DNA of 64,000 nt from Mesorhizobium amorphae CCNWGS0123 (GCF_001686985.1 NZ_CP015318.1:3718001-3782000), one strand, 5' to 3'. Shown: positions 36,331 to 45,918, numbered from the stretch's first letter. Notes: generated by a model from the letters alone, not told the origin. Program-made: numbers and translations.

Positions 36331-37490
36331 AGTTCAGCCACCTCAACGACATAGCCATCCCGAAGCCAGTAACGTTCTCGGGATGGCGACAGGCCGGCGG
36401 CAAGCATCAGCTCGCGGACGGTGAATGGGTTGGCTTCGTGGTTGATGGAGATCAGAAGTTTGGCGTTCTCCTTCGCCCATTGAATGTATGTCTCGGCGCT
36501 GCCCCTCGACATTTCGGTGAACGAATCCACGTTGATGACGATGTCGACCGGCGGGGCTTCCGGCAGCCATTCCGGGATGCGCATGTTTACGGCTGCCCGC
36601 TCTTCGCCATGCAGCGAGATTTGATCGTCGCCAAGAGTGCGGCCCAGAAAATAGGCCTGGGCAACACCTGTCGTCGGAAGGTCGATGAGGGTGTAGTCCT
36701 CAAAGCCGAACCTTTGGGCGTAGTATGCGGTGCGGCCGAGACCACCGCCGATGTCGAGTACGGAGGGGGAAGGCATCCCGGCGGCATATCGCTTAAGCAA
36801 AATGGCCTGGTAGAGGGAGTTGATGGCTCTGTATGAGGCGACGCCGCGCTTCGACGCGATGCCGAATTCGTTCGGGAATGGATTGGGAAACGACAACTCC
36901 CCACCCACGATGCCTTCGATACCGTCGATCAATATGTCGGTGTCAAGAGCCGCCCGTGGCCGACTTTCCGGGTTTGCGAGTCTTATCGCGCCGATGACTT
37001 CGGCGAGATAAACAAGCCTGATGTGAAAAACGGCGCCCTGCTGCTTTTGAGCGGCATCGCCACCATTCTTGAGCGCGTCGCGGAAGTCGCTCACGAGATT
37101 GTCGAAACCATAGTGGAACATCGTACTGGATGGATCGCGCAAGAGCTTGGTGGCCAGCTCAATGTCGTCATTCATCAGCGCAGCTGAGACGTCGCCCTTC
37201 TTCTGTTCGACAATCGACTTCCAGAATGAGCCGGCAGGATCGGTGTGCATGGCGCACGCCGCACGGAAGGAGCGGGCTATCCGCCTTACCAGGTCGGCGT
37301 CATCGGGCGTGGTCTCGCCGCTGAAAGTGGTGCAGTAGGGAGCAGTCTCTACGGGAGGTTCGGCCTCCCGCTTAAGTTGTTCTTCCTCTCGCTTAAGTTG
37401 TTCGACTTCTCCGATGCTGTTCAGCCGAGACTGGGTGCGGAAATGGTCAAGCATGAAGCGTTGCCAAAGCGTCCGCGGTTGTTCTGTCAT
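36327..37490 (-). CDS. putative sugar O-methyltransferase (class I SAM fold)
   Basis: 387 residues from ATG 37490 (a GTG lies at 37511). A charged coiled-coil-like stretch near residue 35 (EVEQLKREEEQLKREAE) contains a duplicated heptad encoded by a 14-base repeat at 37369 and 37390. The SAM site is SVLDIGGGLGRTAYYAQRFG, followed by YTLIDLPTTGVAQAYFLG and DIVINVDSFTEMSRGSAETY. This arrangement is that of the putative sugar O-methyltransferases found in capsule and lipopolysaccharide loci. It is bracketed by decayed phage-type sequence on both sides, so it may have come in with a phage or as a moron gene. Confidence 0.8.
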   Translation of the reverse strand: MTEQPRTLWQRFMLDHFRTQSRLNSIGEVEQLKREEEQLKREAEPPVETAPYCTTFSGETTPDDADLVRRIARSFRAACAMHTDPAGSFWKSIVEQKKGDVSAALMNDDIELATKLLRDPSSTMFHYGFDNLVSDFRDALKNGGDAAQKQQGAVFHIRLVYLAEVIGAIRLANPESRPRAALDTDILIDGIEGIVGGELSFPNPFPNEFGIASKRGVASYRAINSLYQAILLKRYAAGMPSPSVLDIGGGLGRTAYYAQRFGFEDYTLIDLPTTGVAQAYFLGRTLGDDQISLHGEERAAVNMRIPEWLPEAPPVDIVINVDSFTEMSRGSAETYIQWAKENAKLLISINHEANPFTVRELMLAAGLSPSRERYWLRDGYVVEVAEL

Positions 37491-37628
37491 TGCTGTATCC
37501 ACCCTAAACACAACTGACCATTAACCGAAAATCAAAACCATGAATAGTTGCCGGCTGCGCCACTGCACAGAGATAATTCTATACCGGTGCCGCGGCGGTA
37601 TCTCTTGCGATTGCAGGAGGCGCAATCC

Positions 37629-38060
37629 ATGGACCGCAACTTTACCCGCGTGCTGGCGCGGCGGTGCTGAAATCCGAGGACGGATGGTTGGACAATCCGG
37701 TCGACCCGCGCGGCGCCACGATGAAGGGCGTCACGCTCGCCGACTTCCGCCGCTACGTGAAGGCGGACGCCGGCAAGGCGAATCTGCCCGAGACCAGCGG
37801 TGGGCTAGATCGCCGCTGTCTGCCGACGATTCTATTGGGACGCCGTCGCCTGCGTCGGCAGGACGGACGCATCGACGAGCGCTGCGACAACCGCCAGGCC
37901 TTGCTGAAGCCCTGCCGACCTGGCCGACCTTCGGCAGGGGCTAGACGGAACGCGTCGTTTCGGTGTGGGCTCAGGCCTTGCTCAGGGGTTCTTTTGCCGC
38001 CACGCCCGCGCGCCAGAAGCGTCGACAGCACCGCACGCCAGGAACCGGCTAACGGCTCCG
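37629..38060 (+). pseudogene. GH108 lysozyme (N-acetylmuramidase) pseudogene
   Basis: A good start (GGAGG before ATG 37629) opens MDRNFTRVLA, the standard GH108/ZliS beginning. A frameshift within about 35 bases then moves the reading frame to LKSEDGWLDNPVDPRGATMK and GVTLADFRRYVKADAGKA, where the catalytic Glu of HEGG is changed (KSEDG). Further shifts lead to IAAVCRRFYWDAVACVGRTD, which matches the conserved RRxYWDAV motif, and then to a degenerate tail ending near the bcp gene. At least three lesions make it non-functional. Intact relatives occur as phage or gene-transfer-agent endolysins. Confidence 0.75.
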
Positions 38061-38064
38061 CGCG

Positions 38065-38532
38065 TCAAAGCGCGCGCACCGCCTCGAGCACCTCTTCGGC
38101 GTGGCCCTTGACCCGGACCTTCCGCCAGATCCTGGCGATGCGTCCGTCCTTGCCGATCAGGAACGTCGCGCGCTCGACGCCCATATAGTTGCGGCCGTAC
38201 ATCGTCTTTTCGACCCACAAATTGTAGGCCTCGATCACCTTGCGCTCCTCGTCGGCGACGAGGTCGACGGTCAGATCGTATTTCTGCTTGAACTTGTCGT
38301 GCTTCTTGATGCTGTCCGGCGACAGGCCGATCACCACCGCGCCGGCCTTTTCGAATTGCGGCTTCAACTGCGAAAAGCTGATCGCCTCGGTGGTGCAGCT
38401 TGAGGTGTCGTCCTGCGGGTAGAAGTAGAGTACAACAGGCTTTCCGGAATACGCGGCGAGGCTGAGCGACCCGCCACCGTCGCGCGGAAGGTCGAATTGC
38501 GGCGCATGGTCGCCCAGGTCGAGATCAGCCAT
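38065..38532 (-). CDS. bcp: thiol peroxidase of the Bcp/PrxQ family
   Basis: 155 residues from ATG 38532 and complete. It reduces peroxides using thioredoxin-type donors in the cytoplasm. The peroxidatic cysteine is in DDTSSCTTEAISFSQL. The common TPGCT form is changed to TSSCT, and the resolving cysteine five residues later is isoleucine, so it is probably a 1-Cys type. The VVLYFYPQDD and GVERATFLIGKDGRI blocks are typical. A longer in-frame start to 39099 lies inside the AsmA-like gene on the other strand and is rejected. Confidence 0.93.
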   Translation of the reverse strand: MADLDLGDHAPQFDLPRDGGGSLSLAAYSGKPVVLYFYPQDDTSSCTTEAISFSQLKPQFEKAGAVVIGLSPDSIKKHDKFKQKYDLTVDLVADEERKVIEAYNLWVEKTMYGRNYMGVERATFLIGKDGRIARIWRKVRVKGHAEEVLEAVRAL

Positions 38533-38628
38533 ATAGGTGCCCTTGTTTGCGGTTACGCGCCAAGCCGCATCGATATAGTGTCGAGCGGGGATTCGTCCAC
38601 GATCGAGTTCGCTACAACGGAATATTGC

Positions 38629-41600
38629 GTGGATCAGGAAGAACCGCAGCACGAGAAGATCAGGTTCAGGCGTGACGAGATCACCGACCTGGGGGCTTTT
38701 CCGTCTGCGTGCAAGGTGCCGCCGCTTGGCCGCGCCAGGATCGGCCGCGGCTTTCGCATTCTTGGGCGGCTGGTTGCCGGTCTCGGCGCGCTGGTGCTGC
38801 TGGCCGCGGCCGGCGTCTATGTGCTCGGTGCGTCGGGCTTGGGCACCGAGCGGCTTCGGGCCGAGGCGGAGACGGCAATCGAGAAACTGGCCGGCTTCGA
38901 TGTCGATGTCGCGGTCGGGCCGGCACGACTGACGCTCGATGGCTCGAGCTTCATCGCCTTGCAGGTGAGCGACGTCGTCTTGAAGACCGCCGATGGCAAG
39001 CCGATGGCCGATGCCGGGCGTGTGCGTTTCGGCATACGGCTGATCCCGCTGCTTTCGGGCGAGGTGCGGCTGACCAGCGCCAGGATTTCCGACGCGCATA
39101 TCGTGGCGGCAGCGATGCCGTCAGGCGGCGGCGACTGGACGGCGGCGCTGCGCAACGAAGACGGGCTCGTCGATCCGGAAAAGCTCGCTGACGCGGTGTT
39201 CGCCAACGTCAACCATGCGCTCGACGCGGTGCGCGAGGATTCGATGCGCCAGATCGACCTCTCGAATGTCGAGTTCTCTCTGCCGGACACCGGCTCCGTC
39301 AAGCGGGTCACCGTCGCCGACGCCTCAGTTCTGCAGACGGGGCCGGGCAGGATGCAGTTGTCGGCCACGGCCGATGTCGATAGCAGGGCACTCACCGTCT
39401 CCGCCACCGCCACGCGCGACCCAACGACACGGCGCGTCAGCGCGCTGGACGCCAGCGTCGGGTTGGCTGAGACCAAAGGTGCTGCCACGGCCACCGGCGG
39501 AAAGCTGGGCACGGTCGCGCTCAAATTGACGGGATCGGAAGGGGCGGGCGAGACCGCGTCGCGGCTTATGGCCTCTCTGTCGCTTGCCGGCTCCGTGCTC
39601 GATCTCGGCACGCGCGGCCTGCTTCCGGCCGACGTCGATACCAATGCCACGCTCATCTCCGGCTCGAACAAGATCCAGGTCGACAGGCTGCTGCTCAAGA
39701 CCGGCCGCTCGACCTTCGACTTCGCTGGTTCGATCGGACCGAAGCCGGCCTCCGGCACGGCGGGCGAGGAGCCGTCCTACCGCTACGACCTGACCAGCGA
39801 CCGTTCGACCTTGTCGCCTTCCGAGTCGCCGGAGCCGGCGCTCGACTTCGTCGCGCGCGTTGCCGGCGTTTACCAGACCAGAAGCCACAAGCTCGTCGCC
39901 GAGCAGATCGGGGTCCGTTCGGGCGGCTCGAGCGAGGTCATGGGCACGGCCGCGGTCACCTTTGTCGACGGCAAGGCGCCGGGCATATCCGTCTCCCTCA
40001 ACGTCCACGACATGCCGGTCTCGCACGTCAAGCAATTGTGGCCCTGGTTCTCCGCCCGCAACGCCCGCCTCTGGGTGCTGAACAATCTCTTTGGCGGCCG
40101 TGTCGTCAATGGCAGCGTGGGATTCCAGGTCGTGCCGGATCGCCTCGGCAACGGCGTTCCACTTTCCGCCGATGAGGTGTTCGGCCGCTTCCAGATCGAA
40201 GGGTCGCGCTTCGACACCGCCGGCCGCATTCCGCCGATCCGCGATGCAGTGGGCGAGGTTTCGTTCCATGGCAACGACGTCGACGTCGCGCTCACCTCGG
40301 GCAGCGTCTTCATGCCGAGCGGCCGCACCGTGGCGGCCAGCAACGGCACGCTGACGGTCAAGCAGGCCAACCGCCCGCCGGTGATCGGCGCGCTCGATAT
40401 CGACGTCGCCGGCGAGGCGCCGGCGATCGCGGAACTCGCTTCCTACGAGCCGATCAACGCCATGCGCCATGTCGGTCTCGTGCCGGAGGATCTGTCCGGC
40501 GAAATGACCGGCCACGTCAAGGCGGATATTCCGCTGCAGTCGGGTGTCGACACCTCGAAACTCGATTGGCTGGTATCGCTCGACTACACGGACCTGTCGC
40601 TCGCCAAGCCGTTCGAGGACCAGACGGTGACCGAGGCCGACGGTTCGATCACGGTCGGGCCCGATCAGGCGGTGATCTCCGCCAAGGCGCGGCTCAACGG
40701 CATCCCGGCCGAGCTTGACCTCGTCGAACCGCTCAGGGACGGTGGCCCTCCGCGCAGCCGCAAGGTCGCACTGGTGCTCGACGACAAGATACGCGCTGCC
40801 GCCATGCCTGGCCTGTCGCCGCTGCTTTCGGGAACCATAAAGGTGGCGATCGACAAGAGCGAGGGCGGCGACCAGAACGTCTCGGCTGACCTCACCAATG
40901 CTAGGCTGGACATTCCCTGGGCAGGCTGGAGCAAGGGCGCGGGCGTTCCGGCCAAAGTCACCTTCGTCATGGCGAAGTCGGGCAGCACCACGACGCTGTC
41001 CGATTTCGACCTCGACGGAAAGAGTTTTTCCGTCGATGGCGACGTGACGCTGGTCAATGGCGGCCTGTCGTCGGCCCGCTTCAGCAAGGTCGCGCTGAAC
41101 AGGGGCGACGATGTCGCCGTCTCGGTCAAGCGATCGGGCAAGAGCTACGCGGTCAATGTCAGCGGCGAGGCGCTCGACGCCCGCTCGCTGATCAAGCAGT
41201 TCACCTCCGACGTCGACACCGCCACCAAGACCACCGGCTCCGATGCGATTTCGGTCAGCGCCGACGTCAATTCCCTGACCGGATTCCATGACGAGGTGCT
41301 GTCCAATCTGAAACTGGACTACAGCGCCGCCGGTTCCAGGGTGAACGGGCTGAAAGTCAGCGCAACGGCAAGTTCGGGTGCCGCGATCACCATCAGCAAC
41401 ACCGCCGGTGACGGCACGCGCATGCTCAACATGAAGTCGGCGGACGCCGGCGCGATCCTGCGCTTCCTCAACATCTACGAGCACATGGAAGGCGGCTCGA
41501 TCACGCTGTCGATGGCTGGCGCAAGCGACGGGCCGATGAAGGGCCAGGTCGATTCCAGCAACTTCTTCATCGTCAACGAGCCGAAGCTTGCCTCGATCGT

Positions 41601-42015
41601 ATCGACGACACCGGCCGGCGACAACCGCAATTTGAGCCAGGCGGTCAAGGCCGACATCGATACGTCGCGGGTCAAGTTCGAGCGCGGCTTCGCCGAGATC
41701 GACAAAGGCGCCGGCTATCTGAAACTGGCGAACGGCGTGCTGCGCGGCCCGCGCATCGGCACCACCTTCCAGGGCACGCTCTACGACCAGAGCAACAACA
41801 TGGACATGACCGGCACCTTCATGCCGGTCTACGGCCTCAACCGTATCTTCGGCGAACTGCCGCTGTTCGGCCCGCTGCTCGGCAATGGCAGGGATCGCGG
41901 CCTGATCGGCGTCACCTACCGGCTGAAGGGCAACGCCAACAAGCCGGTCCTGGACATCAACCCGCTGTCGGTGATCGCGCCCGGAATATTCAGGTCGATC
42001 TTCGAATATCGGTGA
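38629..42015 (+). CDS. large AsmA-like/YhdP family (DUF3971) inner-membrane protein
   Basis: About 1,128 residues from GTG 38629; no ATG is available that does not invade bcp. A single N-terminal membrane helix (FRILGRLVAGLGALVLLAAA) is followed by a very long periplasmic region of beta strands, with repeated T/S-rich strands such as RRVSALDASVGLAETKG and the AsmA_2-type C-terminus (ANGVLRGPRIGTTFQGTLYD, FMPVYGLNRIFGELPLFGPL). Proteins of this family are bridge-like lipid carriers that affect phospholipid supply to the outer membrane (YhdP/TamB/YdbH group). It is transcribed away from bcp. Orthologues of this length are common in Rhizobiales. Confidence 0.88.
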   Translation: MDQEEPQHEKIRFRRDEITDLGAFPSACKVPPLGRARIGRGFRILGRLVAGLGALVLLAAAGVYVLGASGLGTERLRAEAETAIEKLAGFDVDVAVGPARLTLDGSSFIALQVSDVVLKTADGKPMADAGRVRFGIRLIPLLSGEVRLTSARISDAHIVAAAMPSGGGDWTAALRNEDGLVDPEKLADAVFANVNHALDAVREDSMRQIDLSNVEFSLPDTGSVKRVTVADASVLQTGPGRMQLSATADVDSRALTVSATATRDPTTRRVSALDASVGLAETKGAATATGGKLGTVALKLTGSEGAGETASRLMASLSLAGSVLDLGTRGLLPADVDTNATLISGSNKIQVDRLLLKTGRSTFDFAGSIGPKPASGTAGEEPSYRYDLTSDRSTLSPSESPEPALDFVARVAGVYQTRSHKLVAEQIGVRSGGSSEVMGTAAVTFVDGKAPGISVSLNVHDMPVSHVKQLWPWFSARNARLWVLNNLFGGRVVNGSVGFQVVPDRLGNGVPLSADEVFGRFQIEGSRFDTAGRIPPIRDAVGEVSFHGNDVDVALTSGSVFMPSGRTVAASNGTLTVKQANRPPVIGALDIDVAGEAPAIAELASYEPINAMRHVGLVPEDLSGEMTGHVKADIPLQSGVDTSKLDWLVSLDYTDLSLAKPFEDQTVTEADGSITVGPDQAVISAKARLNGIPAELDLVEPLRDGGPPRSRKVALVLDDKIRAAAMPGLSPLLSGTIKVAIDKSEGGDQNVSADLTNARLDIPWAGWSKGAGVPAKVTFVMAKSGSTTTLSDFDLDGKSFSVDGDVTLVNGGLSSARFSKVALNRGDDVAVSVKRSGKSYAVNVSGEALDARSLIKQFTSDVDTATKTTGSDAISVSADVNSLTGFHDEVLSNLKLDYSAAGSRVNGLKVSATASSGAAITISNTAGDGTRMLNMKSADAGAILRFLNIYEHMEGGSITLSMAGASDGPMKGQVDSSNFFIVNEPKLASIVSTTPAGDNRNLSQAVKADIDTSRVKFERGFAEIDKGAGYLKLANGVLRGPRIGTTFQGTLYDQSNNMDMTGTFMPVYGLNRIFGELPLFGPLLGNGRDRGLIGVTYRLKGNANKPVLDINPLSVIAPGIFRSIFEYR

Positions 42016-42051
42016 GTCAAACCCAATCGCATTGAGCGACCGAATTCGATC

Positions 42052-42588
42052 CTAGGCGGATACTCGTTCGCCCTGACCGTGTCCGCGCCCATGGCACGAT
42101 GCCGACGTCCGCGTTGTCCATTCCTCTGCCGGACGACGCTCAAGAATCACCAGCCGCCGCATCGGTCGCCGCATGACGAAGGAGATGATGCGCGCCAGGC
42201 TTCCCATCAGATGGTTCCGTCGCACCTTCGCGGGCGCCGCCCGCGTCTCGATTTGAATAAAGCCCCATCTTGAGTAGGCGCCGGCATTGGGCTCGGCCGC
42301 GATCAGCCAAACAGGCTTCTGGTCGTCGGCAAGCAGCGTATCGATCAACCGCGAAGCGATCCCGTGGCCTCGCGCCTCCTTGGCAACGACGAGCGATCCG
42401 AGTTCGCGCGAGCCGTCGGTATGTTTGCGCATCTGCACCGCACCGATGATGCGGCCTCCTGTCAACGCAACTATGAAGTTCGGCCAATCGAGGCCGGTTG
42501 GGTTCAGACGCTCGGAACGCACCAACGCGCGAATGGCTTGCTGATCCCGCTCCGTGGCGCGACGAACGACAATGGCCAGTTGATCCAT
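42052..42588 (-). CDS. GNAT family N-acetyltransferase
   Basis: 178 residues from ATG 42588 with GGAGG upstream; a GTG at 42606 is possible. The acetyl-CoA loop is LVVAKEARGHGIASRLID (motif R/QxxGxG/A as RGHGIA) and the fold ends with AEPNAGAYSRWGFIQIE. The N-terminus VVRRATERDQQAIRALVRSE is typical of amino-acid-type GNATs, including ArgA-like proteins. The C-terminal 35 residues are basic and low in similarity. Acceptor unknown. It lies convergent to the AsmA-like gene. Confidence 0.85.
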   Translation of the reverse strand: MDQLAIVVRRATERDQQAIRALVRSERLNPTGLDWPNFIVALTGGRIIGAVQMRKHTDGSRELGSLVVAKEARGHGIASRLIDTLLADDQKPVWLIAAEPNAGAYSRWGFIQIETRAAPAKVRRNHLMGSLARIISFVMRRPMRRLVILERRPAEEWTTRTSASCHGRGHGQGERVSA

Positions 42589-42720
42589 GCAATATGCCTC
42601 CTGCACCGCGATCTGATCGCATTTCGGCGGCAGGAAGTAGCAAGACGGGTGTTTCGACCAAATGTCGCTACGACCGAGCTTTGTTTCGGCCGGCAGTTGA
42701 TCGCGTCAGGGCGTTGCCCG

Positions 42721-43974
42721 TCAGGCCGGTCGCACCAGGACGTGTTTTTTCTTGCCAAGTGAAAGCTTTATGACGTTTTCCGGACTCAAATCCTGAAGTG
42801 TCACCATGCGGCGGTCGTCCGAGACCGGCTGGTCGTTGAGGCGCACGGCGCCGCCCTGGATGTGCCGGCGCGCTTCGCCGTTGGAGGCCGCCAGCCCGGC
42901 GGTGACGAGCAACGACAGGATGCCGACGCCGGTTTCCAGCGCCGCTCTGTCCACGTCCACGCTCGGCAATGTGTCGGCGAGCGCGCCTTCCTCGAAGGTC
43001 TTGCGCGCGGTTTCGCTGGCAGTCTCCGCAGCATCGCGGCCGTGCAGCATGGCGGTGATCTCGGTGGCGAGGATCTTCTTCGCCTCGTTGATCTCCGAGC
43101 CGCCGAGTTGTTGCAGCCGCGCCACCTCGGCGAGTGGCAGCGTCGTGTAGAGCTTCAGGAAGCGGCCGACATCGGCGTCCTCGGTGTTGCGCCAGTACTG
43201 CCAGAACTCGTATGGCGACAGCATCTCGGCATCGAGCCAGACGGCGCCCGAGGCCGACTTGCCCATCTTGGCGCCCGACGACGTGGTGAGCAGCGGCGTG
43301 GTCAGCGCATAGAGCTGCGCGCCTTCCATGCGATGTCCCAGATCGATGCCGTTGACGATGTTGCCCCACTGGTCGGAGCCGCCCATCTGCAGCCGGCAGC
43401 CGACGCGCTTGTAGAGCTCGACGAAATCGTAGGCCTGCAGGATCATGTAGTTGAATTCGAGGAACGACAGCGACTGCTCGCGGTCGAGCCTGAGCTTGAC
43501 CGAATCGAAGGCCAGCATGCGGTTGACGGAGAAATGCCGCCCGACATCGCGCAGGAAATTGACGTAGTTGATCTCCATCAGCCAGTCGGCGTTGTTGACC
43601 ATGACGGCGTCTTTCGCACCGCTGCCGAATTTGAGATAGGGCGCGAAATTGCGGCGGATACCGGCGAGATTGTCCTCGATATCCTGCGGCGTCAGAAGCT
43701 TGCGCGCCTCGTCCTTGAAGGACGGGTCGCCGATCATCGAGGTGCCGCCGCCCATCAGCGCGATTGGCCGGTGGCCGGTCTGCTGCAGCCAGTGCAGCAT
43801 CATGATTTGGATCAGCGAGCCGGCATGCAGGCTTTTCGCGGTTGCGTCGAAGCCGATATAGGCGCTCACCGTTTCCTTGCTGAAAAGTTGGTCGAGACCG
43901 GCATCGTCCGAAGTCTGGTGGATGAAGCCGCGCTCGCTCATCGTGCGCAGGAAATCGGATTTGAAGGCGGACAT
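42721..43974 (-). CDS. tyrS: tyrosyl-tRNA synthetase
   Basis: A 417-residue class I synthetase. The HIGH-like element is KSLHAGSLIQ (about residues 48-57), the tyrosine-binding region is in NFLRDVGRHFSVNRML and MGGSDQWGNIVNG, and the KMSKS loop is KMGKSASGAVW. The C-terminal S4 RNA-binding domain begins with EARRHIQGGAVRLNDQPVSD. Length and layout match alphaproteobacterial TyrS. It lies between a GNAT gene and a repeat-bearing leader region, transcribed to the left. Confidence 0.97.
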   Translation of the reverse strand: MSAFKSDFLRTMSERGFIHQTSDDAGLDQLFSKETVSAYIGFDATAKSLHAGSLIQIMMLHWLQQTGHRPIALMGGGTSMIGDPSFKDEARKLLTPQDIEDNLAGIRRNFAPYLKFGSGAKDAVMVNNADWLMEINYVNFLRDVGRHFSVNRMLAFDSVKLRLDREQSLSFLEFNYMILQAYDFVELYKRVGCRLQMGGSDQWGNIVNGIDLGHRMEGAQLYALTTPLLTTSSGAKMGKSASGAVWLDAEMLSPYEFWQYWRNTEDADVGRFLKLYTTLPLAEVARLQQLGGSEINEAKKILATEITAMLHGRDAAETASETARKTFEEGALADTLPSVDVDRAALETGVGILSLLVTAGLAASNGEARRHIQGGAVRLNDQPVSDDRRMVTLQDLSPENVIKLSLGKKKHVLVRPA

Positions 43975-44040
43975 TTTTTCTTTCCCGGAGATCGCCTGGC
44001 CGCTCGACCAGCGTGACGTGAAGGCGGGCGTTTAGCATCC

Positions 44041-44133
44041 GCGGGCGATCAGCAAAAGTGGTTTCCGGTTTTGCGTCCGATCGCCCGCCAACAAAAGACC
44101 AGCGGCCAGCAAAAGTGGGTTTCCGGTTTTGCG
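44041..44133. repeat. intergenic repeats in tyrS/GT39 gap
   Basis: An inverted repeat GCGGGCGATC (44041-44050) / GATCGCCCGC (44079-44088) encloses one copy of a 26-base sequence (CAGCAAAAGTGGTTTCCGGT...) at 44050-44075. A second copy, with one inserted G, lies at 44107-44133. The 300-base gap 43975-44274 otherwise holds only leader sequence. The unit looks like a dispersed mosaic element of the genome. Confidence 0.65.
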
Positions 44134-44274
44134 GGCCTGCGGCGCCATTTGCGAATCCTTGCCTCATCGTTTTGGCTGGCGTAATGAGGCGCCGCGCAAC
44201 GGCTTCGCCCGAAGCGCCGCGACGAGGCCAATCGACCGCCCCGCAGATCAAGTCAGGAATCCGGCCTCCCGCAC

Positions 44275-45918
44275 ATGAACAGGAACACCCTCATCCTCTT
44301 TCTGTTCAGCCTGCTGATGACGCTCAGTGGGCTGATGACCCTTCCGCCGGTCGATCGCGACGAGTCACGCTTTGTCCAGGCCACCAAGCAGATGGTCGAG
44401 ACCGGCGACTATGTCGACATCCGTTTCCAGGATGTCTCCCGCTACAAGAAGCCGATCGGCATCTACTGGCTGCAATCGGCGGCGGTCGCGCTGAGCGGGC
44501 AGGGGGCCGAAGCCCCGATCTGGGTCTATCGCCTGGTGTCGGCCTTGGGCATCGCCATCGCCGTCGTCGGCATTGCCTGGACGGGCACAAAACTTTTCGG
44601 CGCCAAGGCCGGTCTCGCCGCCGGCCTGATGATGGCGGCGATCTTCGCCACCGCCTTCGAAGGCCGTGATGCCAAGACGGACGCCATGCTTCTGGCCTGC
44701 TGCGTGGCGGCGCAGGGCGCGCTGGCGCAGATCTATCTGGCCTCGCGCCGCAACGAACCGGTTGCCGGCCATCTGCCGTGGGTCTTCTGGATCGCCCAGG
44801 GCGCGGGAATCCTCATCAAGGGCCCTGTGAGCCCGCTCCTTTCGGTCCTGACGGTCGCCGCGCTGTTCGCCTTCGAGCGCGACTGGCGCTGGTTGTTGAA
44901 CCTGAAGCTTGTGCGCGGTATCGCGCTGGTCCTGCTGATCGTGCTGCCCTGGGTCATCCTCATTACCTGGAAGAGCGGCGGCGCGTTCCTGCAGGAAGCC
45001 GTCGGCAAGGACATGATTTCCAAGGTTGCGCAGGGCGAGGAATCGCATGGCCTGCCGCCCGGCTTCTATATGCTCACCTATTCGCTGTTCATGTGGCCCT
45101 TCGGCCTGATCGCGGTTGGCGCCGGCCTCCAGGCTATCAACCGTTTCTGGGACGACCCGCGCCTGCGCTTCTGCCTCGCCTGGTACATCCCGTTCTGGCT
45201 GGTGTTCGAGCTGATCCCGACCAAGCTGCCGCATTATGTCATGCCGGCCTACCCCGGCATGGCGCTGCTGATCGGCTGGCTGCTCACCTTGCCGGCCGAG
45301 GAGGCCAATGCGCCCCTACGGCGCTGGCAGTCCTGGCTGTGGTGGGCGACCGCTTTCGGCCTTGTCGTGGTCTCCATAGGCCTGGCTGTCGTCTGCATCG
45401 GAGCGCCGCTCTATCTGGCCGGGACATTTTCCTGGTGGAGCATCCCGGCGGCCCTTGCCGCGCTCGGCGCCGGCTATCTGGCCTTCCCGCGCCAATTGCA
45501 GGTGCCGCTCGGCCGCATCGGCGGCATCGCGGTCTGCGCCGGCATCACCTTCTCCCTGCTGTTCGGTGTCATCGCGCCGTCCTTGAAGCCGATCTGGCTG
45601 AGCCCGGCGATCAAGGCCGCCGTCGACGCGAACCGCCCGTGCGAGACGAGCGTGCTCGCCTCCGCGCCGTATCATGAGCCGAGCCTGGTCTTCCTGGTCG
45701 GCACGAAGACGATCCTGACCGATGTCGATGGCGTCGCCAAGCACCTGCTCGACGACCCGGCCTGCGCGCTGGGACTGGCGCCAATCGGGGACGAGAAGAA
45801 ACTGAACGACGCTCTGGCCGGGCAGGGCAAATCCACACGCCGGCTGGCCGAGATCGACGGCCTCAACTACTCGTCAGGGGACAAGCTGTCGCTCGGCCTC
45901 TACCGGGTGGACAAGTGA
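44275..45918 (+). CDS. ArnT-like GT39-type glycosyltransferase, integral membrane
   Basis: A 547-residue GT-C fold transferase with many membrane helices. The first periplasmic loop has PVDRDESRFVQATKQMVETG, containing the conserved DE/DESR acid pair, and RYKKPIGIYWLQSAAVAL, both typical of ArnT/PMT-like enzymes that move sugars from polyprenyl phosphate onto lipid A or glycans. Later loops include LVFELIPTKLPHYVMPAYPG. The end (SGDKLSLGLYRVDK) is soluble. It overlaps the PAP2 gene by four bases (GTGA), so both likely act in envelope glycolipid modification. Confidence 0.88.
   Translation: MNRNTLILFLFSLLMTLSGLMTLPPVDRDESRFVQATKQMVETGDYVDIRFQDVSRYKKPIGIYWLQSAAVALSGQGAEAPIWVYRLVSALGIAIAVVGIAWTGTKLFGAKAGLAAGLMMAAIFATAFEGRDAKTDAMLLACCVAAQGALAQIYLASRRNEPVAGHLPWVFWIAQGAGILIKGPVSPLLSVLTVAALFAFERDWRWLLNLKLVRGIALVLLIVLPWVILITWKSGGAFLQEAVGKDMISKVAQGEESHGLPPGFYMLTYSLFMWPFGLIAVGAGLQAINRFWDDPRLRFCLAWYIPFWLVFELIPTKLPHYVMPAYPGMALLIGWLLTLPAEEANAPLRRWQSWLWWATAFGLVVVSIGLAVVCIGAPLYLAGTFSWWSIPAALAALGAGYLAFPRQLQVPLGRIGGIAVCAGITFSLLFGVIAPSLKPIWLSPAIKAAVDANRPCETSVLASAPYHEPSLVFLVGTKTILTDVDGVAKHLLDDPACALGLAPIGDEKKLNDALAGQGKSTRRLAEIDGLNYSSGDKLSLGLYRVDK

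Noticed and set aside
36053..36403. Short minus-strand frame between M23 and methyltransferase
   Set aside because: Overlaps the methyltransferase end and the phage-type remnant; no start site or family.
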